From: JAKLIH01 sp964618955
Lineage (GTDB): Bacteria; Patescibacteriota; Minisyncoccia; UBA6257; JAKLIH01
Direction of reading: 5' to 3'
NCBI GenBank assembly: GCA_964618955.1
Contig: CAZUBO010000018.1
Span: 1 to 12,235, forward strand
Length of the DNA stretch: 12,235 nucleotides
Below the pieces are notes generated by a model. The model did not search any database. It was not told the origin of the DNA and was given only the letters and a program-made list of their open reading frames with translations. The translations under genes and the position numbers were made by a program. This document shows positions 1 to 6,170 of the stretch, piece after piece; position 1 is the first letter of the stretch; every line of letters begins with the position of its first letter.

Positions 1-2
1 AT

Positions 3-47
3 ATCCGTTGGCGTGAAGTTGCTCCGATATTGAATAAGGATGAGTAG
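3..47 (+). CDS. C-terminal tail of an upstream gene (partial)
   Basis: The frame beginning at base 3 reads IRWREVAPILNKDE and stops at TAG (45-47), so the window probably opens in the last codons of a gene. This stretch is less AT-rich than what follows and uses CGT and TGG codons. A second frame (from base 1 to TAA at 58-60) is also open if TGA is Trp, so the choice of frame is uncertain. Too little is present to name a family. The gene at 70 starts 22 bases after the TAG and could be co-transcribed. Confidence 0.35.
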   Translation: MRWREVAPILNKDE

Positions 48-69
48 GTTAAAAATGTAAAAAAAGATA

Positions 70-549
70 ATGAATTTTAAAGGCCATGAACAAGCTTCAT
101 ATGGAGTTTTAAAATCAAAAGAAATGACTGAATGATTGAAATCAGAATTTAATTTAACTGAAAATCAAATAGAATATGTAGCTCAATGCTGTAGATTACA
201 TTATGAATTAGCAAAGACAAGAGACTTGGCTAAGAACTTAGATATTGGTTATTCTTTTGAGTATTTAGAGAGTGAATATATTTTTGAACATAATATGGGG
301 ATTATGAATGATAATACAGAATTTCAATTAGAGATTGGTTTGTTGTTTTTGGTAGACTCCTTGGCTAAAACAGAATGTCATATAGAAGCAAATAATCAGG
401 AAGATATTAAAAGACAAAATGAAAATATTGAAAAGATTATTAGGGAGAATAACTGACATCCTCATAAGGCGGTATTAGTAAAACAATTACCAATTACTGT
501 TAAAACTGCAAAAGTGTATTTAAAAATGTGATATAATAATAGTAATTAA
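70..549 (+). CDS. Unrecognised 159-aa protein, possibly a degenerate HD-domain fragment
   Basis: With TGA read as Trp this frame runs from ATG at 70 to TAA at 547-549. It crosses three TGA codons: in MTEW near residue 22, at 454-456, and at 529-531. The N-terminal FKGHEQASYG and the later RLHYEL and LFLVDSLAKT resemble, by eye, the second half of HD phosphohydrolase domains such as those of tRNA nucleotidyltransferases (G-H-E, a later H, a late D). The defining His-Asp pair that should precede it is missing, and no upstream frame supplies it. The last 30 residues (KQLPITVKTAKVYLKMW) look like a short helix-turn-helix. No Shine-Dalgarno precedes the ATG. It may be a truncated hydrolase turned regulator, or a lineage-specific protein. 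That the frame is coding is fairly secure; the function is not. Confidence 0.65.
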
Positions 550-559
550 AACTTTAAAA

Positions 560-616
560 ATGACTGAAGAATGAGTAAAAACTAAAGATATTAAAACATG
601 ATTGACTAAATTTTAA
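560..616 (+). CDS. Possible 18-aa mini-ORF (doubtful)
   Basis: ATG at 560 to TAA at 614-616 reads MTEEWVKTKDIKTWLTKF, with two TGA-Trp codons. Its leader (ATTAAAACTTTAAAAATG) nearly matches that of the NAD kinase gene, which is the main reason to list it. The opening MTEEW also echoes the MTEW of the preceding gene. Against it, the -35 box of the next gene lies inside its end, and a frame this short is expected by chance. It could be a leader peptide, a remnant, or nothing. Confidence 0.2.
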
Positions 617-630
617 AAGTCTGTTATTCT
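602..630 (+). promoter_or_regulatory. Sigma-70-like promoter of the 659-1726 gene
   Basis: TTGACT (602-607) and TATTCT (625-630) are separated by 17 bases. Transcription would start near 637, leaving a leader of about 22 bases with no Shine-Dalgarno before ATG 659. The spacing matches other promoters in the window. Confidence 0.55.
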
Positions 631-658
631 TTTAATAATTTAAAATTAAACAAATAGC

Positions 659-1726
659 ATGGATAGAAAATTAAAAATTCAAAATGAGCCTGTGATTAAA
701 AATGATGATAAGACTAATGTAATTGATAGCGAAGAAAGGTTAAAAAGGGGAAGAATTAAAATCCAAAATATATTACTTGATATATTTAAAAGAAAAATTA
801 TATTAGATTTTGATGATAAAGGTTTTTTTACTAGAAATTTGGTTGAAGGTCCGGAATATATGAGAATAATAGACGAAATATATGAAAGAGCCATTAAAAT
901 AGACATTACGACCAATAAAAAACCAATAACTACTGCAATTAAAGAGTGGTTTTTAGATGCTCAAAAAGAAGGATTGTTATTAGGTCTTTCTCAGGGACAT
1001 TGTTTAGAGTTAATCATTCCCAAAGACATGAAAAATGCTTTTTGGGCAGTGACTGATTTGGATGATTTTTCTAGCGAATTCTTGTTGGACTTTGTAAAAG
1101 ATATTGGTGGGAGTTATTCGGATATTGTATTAGAAATATATAATATTGCTAAAAAATTAGATATAGGAAAGGGGGGTATTTCTATGGCTAAAGCAATAAA
1201 AGAATGATGTTTAAATAAAAAAGAGGAAAACAAGTTACCAAAATACATTTTGGATAAGTATTTTATAAATGTTGAGCCAAAAGAGGGGGATGGTAAAATT
1301 GAACAAGTATTCTTTTTAAAAAGTGGAAGAATGAAGGTGGCTCAAGGAGGGATTTCTGGACATATTGATTTGGTGGTAAATTTGATAAAAGAATATGAAA
1401 GTATTCTTATGAAATCTGCTGATAGCGCAGGATTTGAAGAAACGGGAAGATATTTGAAAATACCAATAGCGGTTTTAAGAAAATTTTTTAAAACCAAAGA
1501 GCCAGAATGATATAATGGTATTGTAAAGCATTATTCTAAGATTGAAATGACTGATAAAATCGTAAAAGAAGCAAGAGCAATTAGAAAGAAAAACAATATG
1601 ACTTGAAACGAAGTTGCTAAATATTTAAGTGAGAAATATGGTCGAACTATAGGTCCATGAGTGTTACGTAAAGGGACAGAAGATAAACAAGCTTTGGGAG
1701 AAGTAAAGAGTGATGAAGAATCTTAA
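659..1726 (+). CDS. Unrecognised 355-aa protein with C-terminal helix-turn-helix-like segment
   Basis: ATG 659 to TAA 1724-1726 is one frame when TGA is Trp. It contains four TGA (1205-1207, 1508-1510, and two in the last 60 codons) and two TGG. Under the standard code it would appear as two separate short genes. The protein is charged, with no signal peptide or membrane helix. Residues about 1-30 are polar and probably flexible; the middle is predicted helix with hydrophobic stretches (LLLGLSQGHCLELIIP, GHIDLVVNLIKEYE). The C-terminus contains ARAIRKKNNMTWNEVAKYL followed by GPWVLRKG, which has the look of a DNA-binding helix-turn-helix. I do not recognise the family. Its neighbour at 70-549 also ends in an HTH-like segment, so the two may form a regulatory or accessory pair. 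It has its own promoter and ends before a bidirectional terminator. Confidence 0.75.
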
Positions 1727-1828
1727 ACAGAGATTAGTTAAGTTCTAAAATTTTGTTGTTTTTTAATAATACTAAAATTAATCAATATGGTTAAATATGA
1801 TGTGGCCTTTGAGTTTTAAATACAATTA

Positions 1829-1860
1829 AAATATCGACTACAAAATTGTAGTCGATATTT
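1829..1860. terminator. Bidirectional terminator between convergent genes
   Basis: Perfect 15-base inverted repeat (1829-1843 with 1846-1860, containing ATCGACTAC). It sits between the plus-strand gene ending at 1726 and the minus-strand gene ending at 1864. On the minus strand the hairpin is followed by TTTTAATTGTATTT, a usable U-tract; on the plus strand the AAATATC arm gives ATATTT then GCTTT, which is weaker. The 100 bases before it (1727-1828) hold no convincing gene, only a 10-codon frame at 1787-1819. Confidence 0.8.
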
Positions 1861-1863
1861 GCT

Positions 1864-3006
1864 TTATTCAAGAGGTCTGTATTTTAATGCATCTTTTACT
1901 TCAGGCGTGTATTTGAAGAGCTTTATTGCGTTATCTTTTGAAATATTTTGTTGAGGGTCGTAGAAATGCAGCCAACCATTTTTTAAGACAAATGGGTAGG
2001 ATACGATGTGTTTCTTTTCGGAATTTGTTTTTGATAGGAAATTATCGAGGAAGCTCAGAGGGATAATAGCTTTGGTCTTATGGCCCGACTCATCGGTTGC
2101 CTGAATAGCAAAATTCTTTTCAACATGAAAAATATATAAAATATTTTTTTCTCATTTGATGGTTGTTTCGGGGTGCTCAACTTCTTTGCTATTGTGTTTT
2201 TTAATTTCTTTTTTAATTTCTTTTATTTTAATAGTTACTTCGGCATCTAGGAATTGATATAATTTATCAATATTTTCAGCAGATAAATCCAATATTTTTT
2301 CTTTATTAATGCCATCTTTTAAATAAAGGGTTTCGTCTTGGTAAATTAAGTTTTTTGTTGTTCTGTTACCATCTTCAAGGTAGGTGAGGATTTCTATAAA
2401 TTCATCTTGAGGAATGCTTTTTGTTGGAGAAGTTACTCCTGTCTTAGTGTCATGATTTAGAATTGTTATTCCTTTGTCGTTGTTATCGGATTTGATTCAT
2501 TGAACATTCTCAAAGAATATTTTTGGGGCAACTTTAATTATTTGAGGAGTTTTTAGTTTGATGGTATTTATTTTTAATGGGGCATAGGAAATGCTTAAAG
2601 GTTTTTTAGGCATTTTCTTTTCTTTTTTATTGATTAGGGTGATATCGTCAGCTGATTTAAAAGATTCTAGTATTTGTATTTTGATTTTTGGAGGTATTTT
2701 TAAATTGAAATTAGGAGTTTCAAAAGGATCTTTGCTGTTAGCGACGATATAGTGTTTTAAAGCTTTTAAATCAACTATGCTGGTTTGTTTGAAAATTTCT
2801 TCTTTAGATTCGGAATAAGCTTTTTTTGTTATTTCAACTTTTTTATTAGTTAGTTTAATAAAAAATTCTTCATAGCTTTTATTACTATAACTAATTTTTC
2901 AATTGAAATCATAAGGCTCGCGTTCTTTGTGATAGGGAGTTTCTTTTTGTTTTTTAATGTCGGAAGGAATGAATGGTCCTTTTTCTCTAGGAATTAATCT
3001 TTTCAT
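1864..3006 (-). CDS. Unrecognised 380-aa protein
   Basis: On the minus strand ATG (3006-3004) runs to TAA (1866-1864) without interruption once TGA is read as Trp. Three TGA codons occur in FNWKI, VQWIK and IKWEK contexts, and one TGG in NGWLHF. No open frame of useful length exists under the standard code, so ordinary gene callers would miss it entirely. The protein is lysine-rich, without signal peptide or membrane helix. A basic, proline-containing N-terminus (MKRLIPREKGPFIPSD) leads into mixed strand/helix sequence. Residues about 270-290 are a lysine/glutamate helix with a KEIKKEIKK repeat. The C-terminal part (FVLKNGWLHFYDP) looks like beta structure. I do not recognise a family. It follows the nuclease gene on the same strand by 73 bases but has its own strong promoter. 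Confidence 0.8.
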
Positions 3007-3037
3007 AAAATATTTTTAATAGGTTTATTTTAAGATA

Positions 3038-3066
3038 ATTATATATTTTTATCTGCGAAAAGTCAA
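3038..3066 (-). promoter_or_regulatory. Strong promoter of the 1864-3006 gene
   Basis: On the minus strand TTGACT (3066-3061) and a perfect TATAAT (3043-3038) are separated by 17 bases. The start would be near 3031, giving a 25-base A/T leader without a Shine-Dalgarno. It is among the best matches to the sigma-70 consensus in the window. Confidence 0.75.
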
Positions 3067-3079
3067 TATTGTTGATTTT

Positions 3080-4309
3080 TTAAAAATCTTTGAAATCGTC
3101 ATAAATACGGCTTTGTAAATTCTTGTTTATATCGCCGTTTTTAAATATGTTGTTTTCGCTATTATGAGTAGCGGTGACGATTTTTATTTTGTTTTTAATG
3201 ATTTTACAATTATTGATTTGAGTCCTAATATCTTCAGGAATTTCTCGCATGATTTTAGTGAATTCGGTTTGGTCGATTTTGATTAGTTGGGTCCATTTAC
3301 CTAATGGTTTTAGAATTTCTTTGACTTTCATTCATTCATAGACATAGTCTTCTTTGTCGTTGAGTTCAAAACTGCCTTGTTCGCTTTCTAGTTTATACAG
3401 ATTCTTAGCTACTAAGTAGTCATCAACTTTACTTTTGATGTAATCTAATTCTTTTTCAAGATTTTGTTTCTTTTGATGGATGGTAAAATACTTATCCATA
3501 AGATTCTTAATATTGGATTCATCTTTTTCTATCTGAGGTTTGGGTTGGTAATTCTTGAATACTGGGCAGATGTTTTTATAGCCACATCAGTCACAAAGAA
3601 CAGTTGGTTTAGGACAAAAAGATTTTTCTTTTTCGATATCTTTGATGGTTTTAAGAATTTTTAATTTGGTTTCATCTAAATCTTTTTGAGTTCTTTTGGT
3701 TTTTAGAATTTCACCAAATTTTAGAAAATACAAAGACAGATCAATGTCTTTGATTTTAATATTCGGTCATTGATTTAAAACAGCAAGAGTGTAGATTGAG
3801 AGTTGGCTGTTTTGATCGACTTTGTTCTGGCTGGGTAGGCGTTTGCCAGTTTTGTAATCCATAATTTCATAGCGGTCGTCTTTTTTTTGAATTCGGTCGA
3901 TAATACCAGAGATGATGTGAAGATGGTCTTTGTTGTTAGGATCTTGAATGGTAATTTCAAAGGGAATTTCTAATCCTAATATAGTAACATCTTTATGACC
4001 ATTCTTTTGATAGAAGTTTTTAAGCATCATAAGACCTTCTTCAAAATAGAAGTTATTTAATGGTTTTTCTTTTTGAATTTTGTTATCAAAGCATTTTATT
4101 TCTGATCAATGTTTTTCATAGAAGGAAAGGAGATCTTTTAGAAGAATTTTTTGATAATTGTTTTCAAAAAATCATTGTAAGACATAATGCAAATACGAAC
4201 CAAACATCGATTCTTCTGATTTTGGTTCAGGAATTTTATCAATTTGATTTAATTTGTATTTATATGGACATTGTTTGAAAGTTTCAATGGCAGAATGAGA
4301 GATTCTCAT
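3080..4309 (-). CDS. PD-(D/E)XK nuclease, RecB/AddB C-terminal type, with Fe-S cysteines
   Basis: A 409-aa frame (ATG 4309-4307, TAA 3082-3080) that includes five TGA-Trp codons and one TGG. The start ISHSAIETFKQCPYKY is the usual opening of RecB/Cas4-like nucleases, with C14 as first cysteine. E114, then GIIDR with D138, then MDYKTGK with D151 and K153, then QLxxY (169-173) make up the nuclease core. C239-D-W-C242-GYKNI-C248-P completes a four-cysteine set that in AddB/Cas4-type enzymes holds a 4Fe-4S cluster. The W in this motif is encoded by TGA and is common at this place in relatives. Residues 265-409 are a charged extension that I do not recognise. There is no helicase domain and no adjacent helicase, cas1 or cas2 gene, so it is a stand-alone nuclease, probably in recombination or repair. 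It has its own promoter. Confidence 0.85.
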
Positions 4310-4313
4310 GGTT

Positions 4314-4350
4314 CTTTGTTATGCTTAATATTGATATTAGTATAACAAAG
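4314..4350. promoter_or_regulatory. Near-perfect palindrome over the nuclease promoter (possible operator)
   Basis: CTTTGTTAT (4314-4322) and ATAACAAAG (4342-4350) are exact inverted repeats. The 19 bases between continue the symmetry imperfectly (GCTTAATAT against ATATTAGT). The dyad spans the -10 box and predicted start of the minus-strand nuclease transcript, so it could bind a dimeric repressor. As RNA, its downstream half could also fold near the 5' end. No U-tract follows in a way that would make it a terminator. Confidence 0.5.
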
Positions 4351-4367
4351 ATTTAAATAAAAATCAA
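4339..4367 (-). promoter_or_regulatory. Promoter of the PD-(D/E)XK nuclease gene
   Basis: On the minus strand TTGATT (4367-4362) and TATACT (4344-4339) are separated by exactly 17 bases. The start would be near 4332, about 22 bases before ATG. The -10 box is embedded in the 4314-4350 palindrome. Confidence 0.6.
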
Positions 4368-4379
4368 AGAATGTTGCGT

Positions 4380-4408
4380 TTGCTAAAATATGTTTTTTAT
4401 GGTATAAT
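4380..4408 (+). promoter_or_regulatory. Promoter of the short structured transcript
   Basis: TTGCTA (4380-4385) and perfect TATAAT (4403-4408), 17-base spacer. The predicted start is near 4415. It is divergent to the nuclease promoter, with the two -35 boxes only about 12 bases apart. Confidence 0.65.
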
Positions 4409-4447
4409 TAATTTAGAATAAAATTATTTAGAGAGGGGGGATAATTT

Positions 4448-4606
4448 ATGGACAAAGATACACCAAGAGCTATATTGAAGATCATATGGTTCCATTTTAA
4501 AAACTTTCTCTCTCTTCATTTTTCGAAAGAGAGAAAGGATTTAAGAGGAGATTTGTCGGAAAAAATCCGGCAAGCCCAAGATTTTCAAAGCCGTGTTGGC
4601 AGATAA
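4448..4606 (+). CDS. Possible 52-aa small protein
   Basis: ATG 4448 to TAA 4604-4606 gives a 52-aa basic frame (starts MDKDTPRAILKIIWF, ends SRVGR). It is preceded at good distance (7 bases) by GAGAGGGGGG, the only purine-rich Shine-Dalgarno-like site in the window. Features against coding: the frame covers all three RNA hairpins, its stop lies in the loop/3' edge of the terminator, and it uses CGG, CGT and TGG codons that are uncommon in neighbouring genes. No family recognised. The middle hydrophobic patch IIWFHFKNFLSLHF is too short and charged to be a clear membrane helix. Confidence 0.35.
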   Translation: MDKDTPRAILKIIWFHFKNFLSLHFSKERKDLRGDLSEKIRQAQDFQSRVGR

Positions 4607-4625
4607 ACACGGCTTTTGTATTTTT
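4587..4625 (+). terminator. Intrinsic terminator of the short transcript
   Basis: Eleven-base-pair stem AAAGCCGTGTT (4587-4597) with AACACGGCTTT (4606-4616), loop of 8 bases, followed by TTTTGTATTTTT. It separates the short transcript from the NAD kinase gene 40 bases downstream. Confidence 0.85.
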
Positions 4626-4633
4626 AAAAGAAA

Positions 4634-4642
4634 TATGATAAT
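4634..4642 (+). promoter_or_regulatory. Possible -10 box of the NAD kinase gene
   Basis: TATGATAAT (4634-4642) lies 25-33 bases before ATG 4667 and just after the terminator. A -35 element at suitable spacing is not clear: TTGTAT at 4616 is too close for TATGAT and leaves 15 bases to GATAAT. NAD kinase must otherwise rely on read-through. Confidence 0.35.
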
Positions 4643-4666
4643 ATTTTTAAAATTAAAACTTTTAAA

Positions 4667-5524
4667 ATGAAAAAAACAATTAAAAAAATAGCTTTTTATT
4701 ATGATGATAAGAATACAAAGGCAACAAAGGCTTTGGAAGATATTTATTTGATGATTCAGAAGGAATATCCTAATATGAAGCTAGATGATAAGAAGCCGGA
4801 CGTGGTATTTGTTTTGGGAGGTGATGGTACTATGATAAAAGCTATTAAGGATTTTAATTATTCTAATGCTTTGTTTTTTGGTTTTAATTTGGGGAATGTT
4901 GGATTTCTAACTTCAGTAAGAGATAGTAAGAAATTCTTAGAGAAAATAAAATTGTTTTTAAAAGGAGAGTATTTTATTAGTCAGAGGAATTTGATTAAGG
5001 TTGAAGTTAAAAGAAATAACAAAATTGTTTTTAAAGATGATGTTTTAAATGAAATTGCAATTCAGAATTTAATTGGTATGGTGAATTTAGATGTTAGAAT
5101 TGATGATTTTCAATTCCAAAATATCTTTGGAACTGGAGTATTAGTAGCAACGCCAACAGGATCAACCGCATATAACTTATCGGCTCATGGACCAGTAGTA
5201 ATGCCGAATATTGAATGCTTAGTTTTGACAGAATTAATGGATCATAATATACCAACTCCAAGTCTAGTAATATCTAAAGACAAACAAATTAATATTGAAG
5301 TTGTTGGATTTAGAAGGAAGGAATTATTCCAAATAAAACAAAATCAAGAGATGGTTAGGAGTGATGTATTATTAATCAGTGATGGAATTAATTTGTTTTC
5401 TTTGAATAAAGGAGATAGAATTGTAATTAAAAACAATGATAAAAAGATTAATTTAATTGAATTAGAAAAAAACTACTTTTTGAGTAGCTTGAAAGATAAA
5501 TTCTATTACGGAGGGAAGAAATAA
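4667..5524 (+). CDS. nadK: NAD kinase
   Basis: NAD kinase phosphorylates NAD to NADP with ATP or polyphosphate in the cytosol and is the only route to NADP. The 285-aa length fits the bacterial family. Diagnostic motifs are in order: GGDG at 51-54 with catalytic D53, FNLGNVGFLT at 73-82, the LNE pair N128-E129, TPTGSTAYNLS at 162-172, and a C-terminal DGINLFSLNKGDRIVI. In the usual STAYNLSAGGP the second G is H174 here, a minor deviation. The protein has no Trp, so it reads identically under either code and gives an independent check on frame. The start is the only ATG close to the family's N-terminal strand (KKIAFYYDDKN); the leader AAAACTTTTAAAATG has no Shine-Dalgarno. It is followed at once by the convergent RNA gene, whose terminator hairpin lies 5 bases after its stop. 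Confidence 0.95.
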   Translation: MKKTIKKIAFYYDDKNTKATKALEDIYLMIQKEYPNMKLDDKKPDVVFVLGGDGTMIKAIKDFNYSNALFFGFNLGNVGFLTSVRDSKKFLEKIKLFLKGEYFISQRNLIKVEVKRNNKIVFKDDVLNEIAIQNLIGMVNLDVRIDDFQFQNIFGTGVLVATPTGSTAYNLSAHGPVVMPNIECLVLTELMDHNIPTPSLVISKDKQINIEVVGFRRKELFQIKQNQEMVRSDVLLISDGINLFSLNKGDRIVIKNNDKKINLIELEKNYFLSSLKDKFYYGGKK

Positions 5525-5549
5525 AAAGCGGGGAACACTTAAGTTCCCC
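5523..5549 (-). terminator. Terminator of the minus-strand RNA (shared with nadK end)
   Basis: GGGGAAC (5530-5536) pairs with GTTCCCC (5543-5549) over a 6-base loop. Read on the minus strand it is followed by GCTTTTTATTT, a good U-tract. On the plus strand the same hairpin comes 5 bases after the nadK stop but lacks a U-tract, so it mainly serves the minus-strand RNA. Confidence 0.75.
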
Positions 5550-5718
5550 TAGCTCACATTTTCTCTATGCCCTCGCATGATACTTTTATGAGCCAAATGC
5601 CCAGAAAGACGTCAGGTTTGTTTCTAGGCGACAGCGGACGTTACAACGGCGGAATTGATCCTTCTCACTTACTTTGTCCTCCCTTTTAATTATTTCCGCT
5701 TTCAGTTGAAAGACAGTT
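5530..5718 (-). ncRNA. Structured non-coding RNA of unknown family, about 190 bases
   Basis: This gene-free stretch is clearly richer in G and C than its surroundings and is bounded by a minus-strand promoter and an intrinsic terminator. Visible pairings (plus-strand coordinates) are GCGGAA 5649-5654 with TTCCGC 5694-5699; CCCAGAAA 5600-5607 with TTTCTAGG 5621-5628 (8 pairs, one G-U); ACGTC 5609-5613 with GACGT 5637-5641, which interleaves with the previous stem as an H-type pseudoknot; GCTCA 5552-5556 with TGAGC 5589-5593, enclosing ATGC-CCTC-GCAT at 5567-5578. The 5' end carries a CTTTC-AACT-GAAAG hairpin (5700-5713). A purine-rich strand near 5680 (GGGAGGAC in the RNA) is apparently unpaired. 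No match to tmRNA, RNase P, SRP or a tRNA is apparent. It could be a divergent 6S RNA or a new family. There is no long frame on either strand. Confidence 0.65.
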
Positions 5719-5724
5719 GTATTA

Positions 5725-5752
5725 ATTATATCATAAAAATTTAAAAAAGCAA
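5725..5752 (-). promoter_or_regulatory. Promoter of the minus-strand RNA
   Basis: On the minus strand TTGCTT (5752-5747), a 16-base spacer, and perfect TATAAT (5730-5725). The predicted start is about 5718. The same TTGCT-type -35 occurs in the promoter at 4380. Confidence 0.65.
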
Positions 5753-5787
5753 ATTTTAATTTTGAAATTTAAAAATATCGCTAGGAC

Positions 5788-5816
5788 TTGATTTTTTTTG
5801 AAAAAGACTGTATGAT
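5788..5816 (+). promoter_or_regulatory. Promoter of the small membrane-protein gene at 5880
   Basis: TTGATT (5788-5793), 17-base spacer, TATGAT (5811-5816). The start is near 5823, giving a leader of about 57 bases that is A/T rich with no evident fold. It is divergent from the RNA promoter at 5725-5752. Confidence 0.65.
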
Positions 5817-5879
5817 ATATTTAATAAATTAATATTACTGTTTGGTCGTTTGATTAATAATTATTTAAATAAATATGTA

Positions 5880-6080
5880 ATGAAGAAGAATAATTTGTTG
5901 TTAATCGTTGTAATGATTATTTTAATAGCTATTGCAATGATTTGAGTTTTGAAGAATAGTAGTTCAGATATGACTACACCACCAACTACTCCAAATCAAA
6001 CTTTTGAGAATTTACCAAGTGATACTGATATGCCTTTGGAAGGTTTGAATATCGCGCCGGAAACAATTCCTGCTAATTAA
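5880..6080 (+). CDS. Small membrane-anchored protein, 66 aa
   Basis: ATG 5880 to TAA 6078-6080. After MKKNN comes one hydrophobic helix (residues 6-24, LLLIVVMIILIAIAM and on) with W22 encoded by TGA. A Ser/Thr/Pro-rich, acidic tail follows (TTPPTTPNQ, then NLPSDTDMPLE). This is the layout of an N-terminally anchored protein with a short exported, disordered tail; there is no lipobox cysteine. The family is not recognised. The unit is self-contained, with promoter at 5788-5816 and terminator at 6090-6119. Under the standard code it would break at residue 22 and be lost. Confidence 0.75.
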
Positions 6081-6089
6081 TCAGAAATT

Positions 6090-6119
6090 AAAACAACGCT
6101 TAAAAGGCGTTGTTTTTTT
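6090..6119 (+). terminator. Intrinsic terminator after the small membrane-protein gene
   Basis: AAAACAACGC (6090-6099) pairs with GCGTTGTTTT (6107-6116) and runs into a T7 tract. The tract also carries the -35 of the next promoter. Confidence 0.85.
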
Positions 6120-6138
6120 AATATTTTTCTGTTATGAT
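6110..6138 (+). promoter_or_regulatory. Promoter of the long operon starting at 6171
   Basis: TTGTTT (6110-6115), 17-base spacer, TATGAT (6133-6138). The start is near 6145, with a leader of about 26 bases. The -35 overlaps the upstream terminator's T-tract. No other promoter or terminator is evident downstream to the window edge. Confidence 0.55.
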
Positions 6139-6170
6139 TTATATAAGTTTAATAGATATAAAATAATATT

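Larger units (their letters stand above)
4415..4625 (+). ncRNA. Short structured transcript (small RNA or leader-like mRNA)
   Basis: A transcript of about 210 bases is delimited by a good promoter and an intrinsic terminator. Two further hairpins are visible: a 10-bp stem (4504-4513 with 4528-4537, CTTTCTCTCT against AGAGAGAAAG), and GTCGGA (4555-4560) with TCCGGC (4566-4571) around an A5 loop. The 5' GAGAGGGGGG (4431-4440) could pair with the pyrimidine arm CTTTCTCTCT in competition with the first hairpin. It contains the 52-codon frame listed next, so it may be an mRNA, an RNA gene or both. It does not match the signal recognition particle, tmRNA or RNase P consensus segments I know. Confidence 0.5.

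Noticed and set aside
1787..1819. Ten-codon frame with a leader resembling that of the 659 gene (TTTTAATAAT then TAAAATTA before ATGG)
   Set aside because: Too short to support, no clear -35 at proper spacing, and the terminator follows directly. The leader similarity could come from A/T composition.
2195..2225. Tandem-looking T-rich repeat in the 1864-3006 gene
   Set aside because: It encodes the KEIKKEIKK helix in frame; simple low-complexity coding, not a regulatory repeat.
3464..4278. Plus-strand frames at 3464-3664 and 4060-4278
   Set aside because: Antisense to the PD-(D/E)XK nuclease gene, with no starts, leaders or motifs of their own.
3080..4309. Cas4 of a CRISPR system
   Set aside because: The protein is longer than Cas4, and there are no direct repeats, cas1 or cas2 in the window.
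5530..5718. tmRNA (a minus-strand mini-frame ends ...TSAVA then TAG, and a pseudoknot is present)
   Set aside because: Too short, and no tRNA-like acceptor or T-arm sequence was found at the ends; the short frame is probably chance.
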